A stretch of 64,000 bases of DNA from JAXMBX01 sp046349635 (lineage in GTDB: Bacteria > Planctomycetota > Planctomycetia > Planctomycetales > Planctomycetaceae). The notes under the pieces were generated by a model. It had not been told where the DNA came from, did not search any database, and saw nothing but the letters and a program-made list of their open reading frames with translations. Shown in pieces: positions 55,452 to 64,000 of the stretch (positions are counted from its first letter, which is position 1; each line of letters begins with the position of its first letter). The stretch spans positions 124,001 through 188,000 of the forward strand of contig JAXMBX010000003.1 in assembly GCA_046349635.1 (NCBI GenBank). Direction: 5' to 3'. A program made the translations under genes and the position numbers.

Positions 55452-57965
55452 ATGTTTCGACACCTGGGCGAATTTGTCATTCATCGATGGCGCGTGCTGT
55501 TTGCGACGTGGATTGTCCTCAGCGTGCTGGCGAACGGAGTCCTGACCGGCTGGATTAACCGTCTGAATGTGCTCCCGTTCCGGCTTCCCTCCTGGGAAAC
55601 CATCGTGCAGACCGGGGAGTTGCAGTTTCTCCCGGCGAAATCCCCCAGCGTCGAATCCAACGCCTTGTACAACAAAGCCTTTCCCCACGATATGGCCGCC
55701 AGTAACGCGGTGATCGTGATCACGCGGGAAAATGGCCCCCTCGCGGACAATGATGCGGACAAGGCTTTCATTACCGAGGTTCTGCGCCCCGAAATCGACA
55801 AGGTGATCAGCGAGGTCGAAAAAACGAACGGCCCGACCGGCGTCGGAAAAATCGAAGACTTCAAAGACAGCCAGGTCGGCCAGCTTTTAATGAGTAAGGA
55901 TAAAAAGTCCACCCTGGTCATGATCAACCTGGGAACGGAATTCCTCGATGCCAAGAACCAGTATCTGATCCTGGGGCTGGAAAAACTGATCGAACCGCGC
56001 GGCAGGCTCGCCGGGAAAATCCCCGCCGGCCTGACCCTCTCTCTGAGCGGAAGCGCCACGGTCGGGCGGGACATGTTTATCGCCCAGAAAGAAAGCGCAC
56101 GGAACACCGAATGGTGGACCGTCGTGCTGGTGGTCGGGTTGCTGCTCCTGATTTATCGCGCTCCGCTTCTCGCCTTGATTCCGCTGATTTCCGTGTTTAT
56201 CGCGGTGCAGGTGTCGATCTGCCTGATCGTCCTGCTGGCCCGCTACGCTCCCTGGATCGTCGAGCCTTTCGCCGGGCTGCAGACCTATATCACCGTCGTC
56301 ACGTACGGGGCCGGCGTGGACTACTGCCTGTTCCTGATCGCGCGCTACAAGGAAGAACTGGACCGGGGAGTCAACGTTTCCGAGGCACTGACCATGACGC
56401 TGGACAAGATCGGCGCGGCGCTGGCTGCCAGTGCCGCGACCGTCAGTGTCGGGATCGGGATGATGTATTTCGCCCAGTTCGGAAAGTTCCAACAGGCAGG
56501 GATCTGCATGGCTCTCAGCCTGATCATCATGCTGATCGCCGCGTTGACATTTACCCCTCCGCTGCTGGTGCTGGTGGGACAAGCTGCATTCTGGCCCTAC
56601 GGGCGGTCCAAAAATCTCTCCAAGTCCGCCGGGTGGATCTCCGGGGCCAGCCTGTTTTCCCGCCTACTCAGCAACCTGCAGCTTCACCGCATGTGGGAAT
56701 GGACCAGCGACCAGATCCTTAAGACCCCGATGCGGATCTGGCTGACATTCATCCTGCTCATGCTCCCGTTTGGAATTGTGGGCGTCATGTTCCACGACTA
56801 CCTCAGTTACGGACTCCTGAGCGAACTTCCCCGGACGAAACCGAGCGTCATTGGTGCCAAGGCAGTCCAGGCCCACTTCACCGCGGGGGACACCGGACCA
56901 ATCACAGTCATGCTGCAAAACCCCGATCTGGATTTTGATTCGATCGAGGGGAGACATGCCTTGGAAGTGCTGACCCTCAAATTGAAAGACCGTGCGGATA
57001 AGCTGCGGGTTGCTGATGTGCGCAGTATTTCTCACCCGGTCGGCCTTCATCACGAACTCCCCAAGGGGTTCGCAAGAGCCAGTTTCCTCAATGCAGCCCG
57101 GATGCATTACAACTCTCGAGTCGAAGACAAGAACGTTCAGCACGTCACACGGATGGATGTCATCCTGAAAGATGATCCGTTTTCGAGAAACAGTGTCAAC
57201 CTGATGTCGCAGGTGCAACACGAAATTGAGGGTCTACTCTCAAAAGACAATCCCGATAACCAGAAAGAACCGACGGGTGAAGAAGGAGACACATCGCTCA
57301 AGGATCTGGTCGGTTCCTCGGTCCATCTGGTCGGCACGACCGCGAGCATCCGGGATCTGAAGAAAGTGACCGACATGGATCAGTTGGTGATCGATGGCCT
57401 CGTCCTGACGACGGTCTACATCATCCTCGTGATCCTGCTCCGCGAACCCGCCATCTGCGCCTATCTCCTCGTCAGCGTCTTCTTCAGCTATTTTGTATCG
57501 CTGGGGGCCACATTTGTCGCCTTCTGGGCGGTTGACCCCTCCGGCTTCGCGGGACTCGACTGGAAAGTTCCCACCTTCCTGTTCACGATCCTGATTGCCG
57601 TGGGCGAGGACTACAACATTTTCCTCATGGCCCGTATCGCGGAAGAGCAAAAAGAGTTCGGACCGGTGCAGGGGATCAAGGTCGCGATGGTCCAGACGGG
57701 GAGCATTATCTCCAGTTGCGGCATCATCATGGCCGGCACGTTCTTCTCGCTGGTCATCGCAGGGACACTTGCAGGCATGCAGCAACTCGGCTTCGCGCTG
57801 ACCGTCGGCGTTCTGCTGGATACGTTCATCGTTCGCCCCATCCTGGTCCCCGCGTATCTGATTCTCCTCAACAGCGGGCGGTTCGGGCGGATCGGAAAAA
57901 CCCTGGGGGCCATCACCCCGGAAAAGCAGAAGGCACTCCAGACGTCGAGCACGGCTGCCAGTTAA
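55452..57965 (+). CDS. MMPL/RND-family exporter
   Basis: 837 residues with the RND layout: TM1 (VLFATWIVLSVLANGV), a ~170-residue periplasmic domain, TM2-TM6 (VVLVVGLLLLIYRAPLLALIPLISVFIAVQVSICLIVLLARY; VVTYGAGVDYCLFLIARYKEEL; ASAATVSVGIGMMYFA), TM7, a second periplasmic domain, then TM8-TM12 (FTILIAVGEDYNIFLMARIAEEQ; GIIMAGTFFSLVIAG). The GAGVDYCLF and GEDYNIF Asp-Tyr pairs are the MmpL proton-relay signature. Likely exports lipids, hopanoids or glycolipids (family knowledge). No lipid-synthesis genes directly attached, though betaine-lipid genes lie 4 kb downstream. Confidence 0.95.
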   Translation: MFRHLGEFVIHRWRVLFATWIVLSVLANGVLTGWINRLNVLPFRLPSWETIVQTGELQFLPAKSPSVESNALYNKAFPHDMAASNAVIVITRENGPLADNDADKAFITEVLRPEIDKVISEVEKTNGPTGVGKIEDFKDSQVGQLLMSKDKKSTLVMINLGTEFLDAKNQYLILGLEKLIEPRGRLAGKIPAGLTLSLSGSATVGRDMFIAQKESARNTEWWTVVLVVGLLLLIYRAPLLALIPLISVFIAVQVSICLIVLLARYAPWIVEPFAGLQTYITVVTYGAGVDYCLFLIARYKEELDRGVNVSEALTMTLDKIGAALAASAATVSVGIGMMYFAQFGKFQQAGICMALSLIIMLIAALTFTPPLLVLVGQAAFWPYGRSKNLSKSAGWISGASLFSRLLSNLQLHRMWEWTSDQILKTPMRIWLTFILLMLPFGIVGVMFHDYLSYGLLSELPRTKPSVIGAKAVQAHFTAGDTGPITVMLQNPDLDFDSIEGRHALEVLTLKLKDRADKLRVADVRSISHPVGLHHELPKGFARASFLNAARMHYNSRVEDKNVQHVTRMDVILKDDPFSRNSVNLMSQVQHEIEGLLSKDNPDNQKEPTGEEGDTSLKDLVGSSVHLVGTTASIRDLKKVTDMDQLVIDGLVLTTVYIILVILLREPAICAYLLVSVFFSYFVSLGATFVAFWAVDPSGFAGLDWKVPTFLFTILIAVGEDYNIFLMARIAEEQKEFGPVQGIKVAMVQTGSIISSCGIIMAGTFFSLVIAGTLAGMQQLGFALTVGVLLDTFIVRPILVPAYLILLNSGRFGRIGKTLGAITPEKQKALQTSSTAAS

Positions 57966-57974
57966 AGCGTGTAA

Positions 57975-58057
57975 CGCTTCTGTGTCGCGTCAAAATCGAC
58001 ATTTTTTCCGAGATTCTCGCCGCGACAGTCGCTACAGATAAACGCAATGCGATCTAG
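57975..58057 (-). repeat. 83-nt dispersed repeat, copy B
   Basis: Ungapped match to copy A (about 81 percent). Read on the minus strand it begins over the phyH stop codon (58054-58056), as copy A begins just after the rsbT stop. It therefore sits between two convergent genes. Carries the TGTCGCG/CGCGACA arms. Confidence 0.85.
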
Positions 58058-58878
58058 TTATTGGCCGATTCCCGGTCCGGCAGCAATAACTCCGCGGTCG
58101 CGGAGCGGGTTCCCGGCAACGGCAGGTTGTCCTCCCTGCGAAACGTAAACACCACCGAGTATTTCGTCGCCTCGGTGTGATTCGCACTCGCCGCGTGAAA
58201 CGTCTTGCAGTGAAACAGCAAGACGTCCCCCGGCTGCAATTCGACCGGCACCTTCTGGGCGATCAAGGGAGCATTCTCCGCCAGATCCTCTCGCAGGAAA
58301 ATCTGGTCGTCCATCTGCTCCGGGCGAAGTGGAATCCGGTGCGATCCGGGAATGACATACAGGCATCCGTTTTCGGGATATTCCGGCCCTAAAGCCAGCC
58401 ACGCGCTGATCAGCTCCGGGCGTTCAAACGCCCAGTAGCGGATATCCTGATGCCAGCCGGTCTCGCTGCTGAACCGGGGCTGCTTCGTCATGATGCAGTT
58501 GTGATGCGCCAGCGAGAGAACCACGCGTCCCCGCAGCAACTGCTGAAGAGATCCGGCAATTGCGGGGCTGGAGAGCACCTCCGTAAAGACCGGATGGCGT
58601 CCCTGGGCATGTTTCAGTCGGCGAATCGTCCGCCCCCCCACCGCATCCAGACTCTGCGGAGCGCCGGGGTAATGCAGTTCTGCCTCAAACTCCAGCGGCC
58701 CGACCTCGTGGGACAACCCCCATTGCGCTGCCAGCAGCATCGCCTGCTGTTCCGCCGGGGAAACCTGCCCGGGGAGGATCAGATAACCATTCCGCTCAAA
58801 AAACGAAACCTGTTCGGCGGTCAAAGGCCCGGATTGCGAATGACCAGGCCGGGGCTGGGATGTGGCAGCGAATTCCAA
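58054..58878 (-). CDS. Phytanoyl-CoA dioxygenase (PhyH)-family protein
   Basis: About 274 residues. Fe(II)/2-oxoglutarate fold: LTAEQVSFFERNGYLILPGQVSPAEQQAM at the N-terminus, GWHQDIRYWAF (His-x-Asp), WLALGPEYPENGCLYVIPGSHR, VELQPGDVLLFHCKTFHAASANHTEATKYSVVFTFR with the second iron His and the Arg that binds 2-oxoglutarate. Substrate unknown; family members hydroxylate lipids, ectoine and others. TTG start at 58878 with a poorly placed AGGA; no better start downstream. Confidence 0.93.
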   Translation of the reverse strand: MEFAATSQPRPGHSQSGPLTAEQVSFFERNGYLILPGQVSPAEQQAMLLAAQWGLSHEVGPLEFEAELHYPGAPQSLDAVGGRTIRRLKHAQGRHPVFTEVLSSPAIAGSLQQLLRGRVVLSLAHHNCIMTKQPRFSSETGWHQDIRYWAFERPELISAWLALGPEYPENGCLYVIPGSHRIPLRPEQMDDQIFLREDLAENAPLIAQKVPVELQPGDVLLFHCKTFHAASANHTEATKYSVVFTFRREDNLPLPGTRSATAELLLPDRESANN

Positions 58879-59133
58879 AGTGTGTCAGTTCCTGAACGGT
58901 TTCCGGCTCTTCGCGGCATTGCGAAAGCTCTGGGATGAATAGGTCAATTATAGGGCCGACCGGCATCCCGTTCCATCCGCCCGCCAGCAGGGTTTTCTTC
59001 CGCAATTTCCCGTACCTTTGCCGTACATACGAACGTCCAACAGCGAAATTCGGACCGCTCACGCGACAGACAGACGCACTTCCCCTTAAAATCAACACTC
59101 ATTCATTCTTCACACGATTCTGAGTCTTTCGAG

Positions 59134-60591
59134 ATGCATTCCATCACTCGCTCCCTGACGATTTTGTCCCTCTCCCTGATCCTGTTGTCACTCGCAGGTT
59201 GCCCGAATGGCAATCCAAAATCCGGAGATAATTCCGTCGCGAATAATCGCGAGATCGCGATTGCAGTTCCCAAGGGACGCGGTTTCCCGACCGCCTGGGA
59301 AGGCAATCTCGGCGAATGGTCCGCGAGAACGGGGGGCAAGCCCACCCTGAAAGAAGTGGAGAATTCTTCCGCCGAAAAATGGGATCTCGGCGTGATGCCG
59401 TTGGGAAGTTATCCCGAACTGGTTTTGGAAGGAAAGATCGCTCCGATTCCCAAAGTCTCCCTCGGCGAGAACCAACTTGACTGGGGCCGGATCTTTCAGG
59501 GGCTGCGTGAGAAAGGGGGCGAGACCTCCTCAGGCCCGACGGTCCTGCCGATTTCTGCCCCCGTCCTGGTGTTGTATTACCGCGCCGACCTGCTCGAAGC
59601 CGCGAAACTCTCGCCTCCAGTCACCTGGGAGGATTACGGCAAGTTGCTCGCCGATCTCCCCAAATGGGCTCCGGGCCTGAAAGCGGTCGAACCGTGGGGA
59701 CCGGAATTCCGGGGGACCATGTTCCTCGCGCGAGCCGCCTGCTACGGCAAGCATCCGGATCACTCGACGTTCCTCATCGACTCCGAAACCGGCGATCCGT
59801 TGATTGGCTCCCCCGCCTTTCAACGCGCCTGGAAAATCGCCCAGGAACAAATCGGGAAACTTTCACCGGATGTCATGAAGATGACCCCGGCGGACTGCCG
59901 CAAGGCGATCCTCGCCGGTGAAGCCGCTCTCGCCATCACGCAGGAATTCCCGAACTCCGCTGTGGAAACCGATTCGGCGCAACCCAACACCCCCGTGAAA
60001 CGCGACGAAAAAGCGAAACTGGGATTCATCCGTCTTCCGGGCACGAAAGACGTCTACAACCCCACCCTCCGCGCCTGGGAAAACTCCAAGGAACAGCAGG
60101 GGCATCGGGTCACGTTGATCGGCTATTCCGGATTGTGTGCCGCTGTGGCTCAGAAGACGGAAGAGGCCGCCCGTCCCATCGCCTGGAGCCTGATCACCAC
60201 GCTGGTTCTCGAAGAAAACGCCCAGATGCCCGAAGGAACTTTGTCCCTGACGCGTGAAACTGACCTGGGTCGCGGCGACCAACTGACCGGCCCGGAACTC
60301 AACCCCCAGGAGCGGGGAAGCTACCTCGACGCCGTCGCCCGCAGCCTGCGCGATCGACAACTGACGATGCAACTTCCCGTCCCGCACCGGGGGAAATTCA
60401 TGGCCTCACTGAATCAGCACCTCACGACCGCTTTGACCGATCTTAAAATCCCCCCCGAGGAACTCGTCAAACGGGTCGAAGCCGATTGGAAAAAACTGAT
60501 CGTGGAGATCGGCCCCACACAGGTCCGAGACTGCTGCCGGATTTCGCTCGGACTGCGACCTCTCGGGGACCGTAAACTGGCGACCGAATAA
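59134..60591 (+). CDS. Extracellular solute-binding lipoprotein (family 1 type)
   Basis: About 485 residues. Lipoprotein signal with lipobox LSLAGC (Cys 23). Then a periplasmic binding fold: PTVLPISAPVLVLYYRADLLEAAKLSPPVTWEDYGKLLADLPKW, GTMFLARAACYGKH, ILAGEAALAITQEFP, LGFIRLPGTKDVYNP, LIGYSGLCAAVAQKTEEAARPIAWSLI, matching sugar-binding (MalE-like) proteins. No permease or ATPase genes follow; only a conserved secreted protein 15 nt downstream. Either the transporter is elsewhere or it has a non-transport role. Confidence 0.9.
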   Translation: MHSITRSLTILSLSLILLSLAGCPNGNPKSGDNSVANNREIAIAVPKGRGFPTAWEGNLGEWSARTGGKPTLKEVENSSAEKWDLGVMPLGSYPELVLEGKIAPIPKVSLGENQLDWGRIFQGLREKGGETSSGPTVLPISAPVLVLYYRADLLEAAKLSPPVTWEDYGKLLADLPKWAPGLKAVEPWGPEFRGTMFLARAACYGKHPDHSTFLIDSETGDPLIGSPAFQRAWKIAQEQIGKLSPDVMKMTPADCRKAILAGEAALAITQEFPNSAVETDSAQPNTPVKRDEKAKLGFIRLPGTKDVYNPTLRAWENSKEQQGHRVTLIGYSGLCAAVAQKTEEAARPIAWSLITTLVLEENAQMPEGTLSLTRETDLGRGDQLTGPELNPQERGSYLDAVARSLRDRQLTMQLPVPHRGKFMASLNQHLTTALTDLKIPPEELVKRVEADWKKLIVEIGPTQVRDCCRISLGLRPLGDRKLATE

Positions 60592-60606
60592 CACCACAGG
60601 TGATCT

Positions 60607-61599
60607 ATGCGCCATACGCTCCGGTGCTCCCTGGTCCTCTCTCTCCTGGTACTTTCACACCCCTCTTTCGCCGAGGATCAGGGAGTCCCCGTCAAGGGAG
60701 AGGAACGCCCCCCCGTCAGCGAGATGCAGTTGCGCGACTGGCTCCGCAACATGGTGTGGCATCACCATTTCTCAACGGATGAAATCCGGGCCGCCACGGG
60801 TCTCAGCGAAACGGAAGTCAGCGAGGCCCTCAAACGCTGGGACATCACAGCCTCGAACCGGCCTTCGCGCGACAAGAATGCCCCGCTGCTCGTTCTACCC
60901 TATCCCGGAGGACGGCATCCGCGCATCGGCTTCCTGGAAGGAGCCGTCGGTCCGCAACGGGAAACCAAAGTCAGCATCTTCACTCCCTGGGATCAAAACA
61001 GCTACGTTGTCGCCGACGTCCCCGAAGCGATCTGGTGCCAGCACGGTCTGCTCTACCTTGCTCACACGCACGTCCCCACGATGTGGTCGAAGCAGAACGT
61101 CGCACTCGAAAAACTGGAGTGGACCATCAACAGTGACGGCATGCTGATCTGCGAACGGACACTCCCCAACAAGGTCAGTTTCGGCACCGAGGTCATGCCA
61201 CACAAGGACCACGTCCGGATGCGGATGTGGCTGCAGAACGGAAGTTCCGAGGAGCTCAAGGATCTCCGCGTCCAGAACTGCGTCATGCTGAAAGGGGCGC
61301 AGGGATTTCAACAACTCAACAACGATAACAAGCGGCTGCAAAAACCCTACGCGGTCTGCCGCTCCGAAGACGGGAAGCACTGGATCATCACCGCCTGGTC
61401 TCCCTGTCACCGCAGTTGGGCAAATGCCAAATGCCCCTGCCTGCATTCCGACCCCAAGTTCCCCGATTGTCCTCCCGGCAAAACCGCGGAGTTGCAGGGT
61501 TGGCTCTCCTTTTACGACGGGGAGGACATTGACGGGGAACTGCGGCGGATCGATCAGACGGGCTGGATGCATCCCCGATTCAAGGATACCAAGGACTGA
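60607..61599 (+). CDS. Conserved secreted hypothetical protein
   Basis: 330 residues with a signal peptide (RHTLRCSLVLSLLVLSHPSFA). An N-terminal helical segment (MQLRDWLRNMVWHHHFSTDEIRAATGLSETEVSEALKRW) looks like an HTH, then a beta-rich domain (LLVLPYPGGRHPRIGFLEGAVGPQRETKVSIFTPW...) with Cys residues (SPCHRSWANAKCPCLHSDPKFPDCPPG) near the end. Co-oriented 15 nt after the solute-binding gene. Family not recognised; likely planctomycete-typical. Confidence 0.85.
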   Translation: MRHTLRCSLVLSLLVLSHPSFAEDQGVPVKGEERPPVSEMQLRDWLRNMVWHHHFSTDEIRAATGLSETEVSEALKRWDITASNRPSRDKNAPLLVLPYPGGRHPRIGFLEGAVGPQRETKVSIFTPWDQNSYVVADVPEAIWCQHGLLYLAHTHVPTMWSKQNVALEKLEWTINSDGMLICERTLPNKVSFGTEVMPHKDHVRMRMWLQNGSSEELKDLRVQNCVMLKGAQGFQQLNNDNKRLQKPYAVCRSEDGKHWIITAWSPCHRSWANAKCPCLHSDPKFPDCPPGKTAELQGWLSFYDGEDIDGELRRIDQTGWMHPRFKDTKD

Positions 61600-61796
61600 T
61601 ATTTCTGCGAAAAAAACGTCGAAAAAACGGCGACAAGCAGTTTCCCCACCGGGTTTGAATTTCAACCTCCGGGGAGTCATCATGGGTGTTTCCACCGAGA
61701 CCCTTTTCCTGGCCTGAACCGGGGACATCCTCCCGTTCAAGGCTTTTTCCGTGAATGGTCGCGGTCCGGATTCTTCCCGCGAGTACGAGGTCCGTA

Positions 61797-62996
61797 ATGG
61801 TTGTCGCCGAGTGGTTTGGTAATAAATGGTTCAGCATGGTGCATGGCCGGAACCTGGTCTACAACACCTGCTGGGAAGATCCGCGCCTGGATCGAGTCGC
61901 CCTGGAACTCGGTCCCGATGATGAAGTCCTCGTCATCACTTCCGCGGGCTGCAACGCGCTGGACTACACCCTGCTCGCCCCCCGACGGGTCCATGCCGTC
62001 GATATGAATCCCCGGCAGAACGCCCTCCTCGATCTCAAGATCGCCGCCATCAAGCAACTCGATTACAACACCTTCTTCTCCATGTTTGGCCGGGGTGCTC
62101 TCCCCGACTATCAGACCACCTACTGGAACAAGCTTCGCCCCGTCCTCTCCTCGGATGCCCGGGGCTATTGGGACAAATATATCGCCTTCTTCGCCGGCAC
62201 TGGGCACCGCAAGTCCTTCTACTTCCGGGGGACCTCCGGCTCCGTCGCCCACATGGTGAACTTCTACATCGACAAGATCGCCAAGGTCCGCCCCGGTGTG
62301 AATCAGATCCTGCAGGCGAAAACCATCGAGGAGCAGAAAAAGATCTACGATCAATGGCTCGGCGAAGCATTCTGGAACAAGTTTGTCCGCTGGGCAGTCG
62401 GGCGGGATACCACCCTCTCACTCCTCGGCGTCCCCCGCGCTCAACGCCAGCACCTCGAACAGAACTACGAAGGTGGAATTGTTCAGTTTGTGGAAGACTG
62501 TATCGAATCGGTTTTCACGAAACTCCCCCTCGCGGACAACTATTTCTGGCGGGTCTATCTGACCGGCGAATACACCCAGCAATGCTGCCCGGAGTATCTC
62601 AAGCCGGAGAATTTCGAGAAGTTGAAGTCCGGGCTCGTCGATCGAGTCCAGACCTGCACCTGCTCGATTCTCGATTTCCTGAAGCGTTACCCGGGGCAGA
62701 TTTCTCGCTACGTTCTGCTCGATCACATGGACTGGCTCAGCAGCGTCCGCTATCCCATTCTCGAACAGGAATGGCAGTGGATCATCAACCGTGCTGCCCC
62801 CAAGACCAGAATCCTTTATCGCAGCGGCGGTCTCGAATCCGATTTTGTGGACCGCGTCCGGATCAACGTCAACGGCGAGCCCAAGCTCGTCGGCCAGGTG
62901 CTCAAGTACAATCGCCCCCTCGCGGCCGAACTGCACGAAAAGGATCGCGTTCACACCTACGGCAGTTTCCACATTGCCGATCTGCAACTGAACTGA
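61797..62996 (+). CDS. btaA: BtaA-like S-adenosylmethionine:diacylglycerol 3-amino-3-carboxypropyltransferase (DUF3419)
   Basis: About 399 residues. BtaA pattern: VYNTCWEDPRLDRVALELGPDDEVLVITSAGCNALDYTLLAPRRVHAVDMNPRQNALLDLKIAAIKQLDY, containing the SAM-binding SAGCNALDY, then the RVYLTGEYTQQCCPEYL segment, VQTCTCSILDFL, and RYVLLDHMDWL. It transfers the aminocarboxypropyl group of SAM to diacylglycerol, the first step to the phosphorus-free betaine lipid DGTS. ATG 61797 has GAGG 8 nt upstream. btaB follows after 37 nt. A short frame (11 codons) at 61682 with GGGGAG before it lies in the leader. Confidence 0.94.
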   Translation: MVVAEWFGNKWFSMVHGRNLVYNTCWEDPRLDRVALELGPDDEVLVITSAGCNALDYTLLAPRRVHAVDMNPRQNALLDLKIAAIKQLDYNTFFSMFGRGALPDYQTTYWNKLRPVLSSDARGYWDKYIAFFAGTGHRKSFYFRGTSGSVAHMVNFYIDKIAKVRPGVNQILQAKTIEEQKKIYDQWLGEAFWNKFVRWAVGRDTTLSLLGVPRAQRQHLEQNYEGGIVQFVEDCIESVFTKLPLADNYFWRVYLTGEYTQQCCPEYLKPENFEKLKSGLVDRVQTCTCSILDFLKRYPGQISRYVLLDHMDWLSSVRYPILEQEWQWIINRAAPKTRILYRSGGLESDFVDRVRINVNGEPKLVGQVLKYNRPLAAELHEKDRVHTYGSFHIADLQLN

Positions 62997-63033
62997 ACTG
63001 CCTTAAACTGAAAGCGCCCACCGAAAGTCTTCC

Positions 63034-63762
63034 ATGTCTTTTTTTTCGGACGTCAATACGCTCTTCAAGATGGTCTTCCACCCCATCCGGGGAAAGACAC
63101 ACTCGGAACGCCTGGAGAGTTTTTACGCGAACCAGGCTTCGGGCTACGATGACTACCGCAAACGCCTCCTCCAGGGACGCGAGGAGATGTATCAGTCCCT
63201 CCCCATTCAGCAGGGAGACACGCTGCTCGACATGGGGGGTGGAACGGGAGCCAACCTGGAATTCCTGGGAGACCGCATCCAGCTTTTCTCCCAGATCCAG
63301 CTCGTCGATCTTTCCACGTCTCTGTTGAAAGTCGCCCGCGAACGCTTTCAGGCCCGGGGCTGGACCAACGTCGCGACGGTCGAGGCCGACGCCACACAAT
63401 ACCGTCCGACATTCACGCCGGACCTGATGACGTTTTCCTATTCGCTCACCATGATTCCGGACTGGTTCGCCGCCATTGACCACGCGCTCGACCTGCTGAA
63501 ACCGGGGGGGACGATCGGAGTGGTGGACTTCTACGTTTCGCGGAAGTATCCGGCCGAAGGGCACATCCGCCATTCTCAGGCCACTCAATTTTTCTGGCCG
63601 ACGATGTTCCGGAACGACAACGTCTACCCCAGCCCGGACCACGTCCCTTACCTGCACCGCAAGTTCGTGCCGCAAAAGTTCGTCGAAGCCCGCGCCCGCG
63701 TCCCCTTCATGCCCGGCTTCCGCGTCCCCTACTACATCTTCATCGGCAAGAAACCGAACTGA
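63034..63762 (+). CDS. btaB: BtaB-like N-methyltransferase
   Basis: 242 residues. Class I methyltransferase: ESFYANQASGYDDYRKRLLQGREEMYQSL, LLDMGGGTGANLEFLGD (SAM motif I), IQLVDLSTSLLKVARERF, FDLL-like LMTFSYSLTMIPDWFAAIDHALDLLKPGGTIGVVDFYVS. In the family it methylates the amino group three times to yield DGTS betaine lipid. Co-oriented with btaA, 37 nt downstream. Seen in bacteria that replace phospholipids when phosphate is scarce. Confidence 0.93.
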   Translation: MSFFSDVNTLFKMVFHPIRGKTHSERLESFYANQASGYDDYRKRLLQGREEMYQSLPIQQGDTLLDMGGGTGANLEFLGDRIQLFSQIQLVDLSTSLLKVARERFQARGWTNVATVEADATQYRPTFTPDLMTFSYSLTMIPDWFAAIDHALDLLKPGGTIGVVDFYVSRKYPAEGHIRHSQATQFFWPTMFRNDNVYPSPDHVPYLHRKFVPQKFVEARARVPFMPGFRVPYYIFIGKKPN

Positions 63763-63819
63763 AGTCTGACGAGGAGTGGCGGGCGCGCACGGCGTCGGCG
63801 GAAGCCCCCGGACATTGGC

Positions 63820-64000
63820 TCAGTCCAAGTCAGTCCGATGAGACGCATACGTCTCCGAAGCCTGCCCTGAACGTGAATTGAACTTCGGCGGCGGGACTGC
63901 GGAATACCGCTCTCCGAGCCGCTGCAACATGCTCCCCTCGGCCTCTCGTTCCGGCGCGGAACTTGTCGTGATGAACGACAGCACCGTCAGCAGCGCAGCC
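63820..64000 (-). CDS. Partial gene, C-terminal end only
   Basis: 59 codons open from the window edge to a TGA at 63820-63822 on the minus strand. Starts with a hydrophobic run (AALLTVLSFITTSSA), continues as a charged low-complexity tail (REAEGSMLQRLGERYSAVPPPKFNSRSG). May be the end of a membrane or secreted protein; no family recognised and it could be a chance frame. Confidence 0.4.
   Translation of the reverse strand, partial: AALLTVLSFITTSSAPEREAEGSMLQRLGERYSAVPPPKFNSRSGQASETYASHRTDLD

Noticed and set aside
61682..61717. 11-codon frame before btaA with GGGGAG upstream, as a possible regulatory leader peptide
   Set aside because: No biased codon run and no terminator/antiterminator pair nearby.

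Overview
The window reads as a chromosomal stretch of a planctomycete (order Planctomycetales, by inference). Pointers are a surface protein with an LEPR-like N-terminal motif, a TadE/TadG pair, a Gob-like ECF sigma factor, a stand-alone CitG homologue next to a PTPS-family protein, a DabA-type CO2 pump, glycine-rich secreted proteins, and mostly short operons scattered over both strands. No rRNA, CRISPR array, prophage or insertion sequence was seen. One tRNA gene (Arg, UCG anticodon) is present.

Layout. 1-7.3 kb (minus strand): a frameshifted phosphoketolase, then a stressosome operon rsbR-rsbS-rsbT-(RsbT-like/RsbX fusion) running straight into a histidine kinase and a receiver-kinase-receiver hybrid. 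The module therefore appears to signal through two-component proteins and not through an anti-sigma/sigma-B switch. 7.8-16 kb: a large repeat-rich surface protein, a cyclophilin coupled to a polytopic membrane protein, and the TadG/TadE-like pair. 16-23 kb: an AgrE/archaeal-ornithine-cyclodeaminase-type enzyme, small proteins, an ECF sigma factor, a toxin-antitoxin pair, a broken ankyrin gene, an LRR protein and a solitary RHH antitoxin. 23-28 kb: fusA with terminator, a DHDPS-family enzyme, a CitG-like/PTPS-like coupled pair and an FHA protein. 28.6-34.7 kb: dabA followed by two different NuoL/NuoM-type antiporter subunits, with a perfect 7-bp inverted repeat upstream. 35.9-39 kb: a leucine attenuation system (promoter, Leu-rich leader peptide, terminator and competing antiterminator) ahead of leuA, then apgM. 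39-46.5 kb: frameshifted mutY, a frameshifted SLBB protein, an actin-like ATPase, a frameshifted glycine-rich/TPR protein and a SnoaL-type secreted protein with a terminator in its leader. 46.8-54.6 kb: small proteins, tRNA-Arg, a PQQ-propeller protein, the rpmE-prfA-prmC-murA block and phoU. 55-64 kb: an MMPL exporter, a PhyH dioxygenase, an orphan solute-binding lipoprotein, a conserved secreted protein and btaA-btaB for betaine lipid synthesis.

Two patterns cut across the window. An 83-nt dispersed repeat occurs three times (5550-5632, 55015-55097, 57975-58057), each intergenic and ungapped relative to the others. Seven genes carry single-base length changes, many of them in short C or G runs, while their protein-level similarity stays intact on both sides. 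This may be genuine decay, but it looks more like sequence error concentrated in a few stretches, and it should be settled before any of these genes is called dead.
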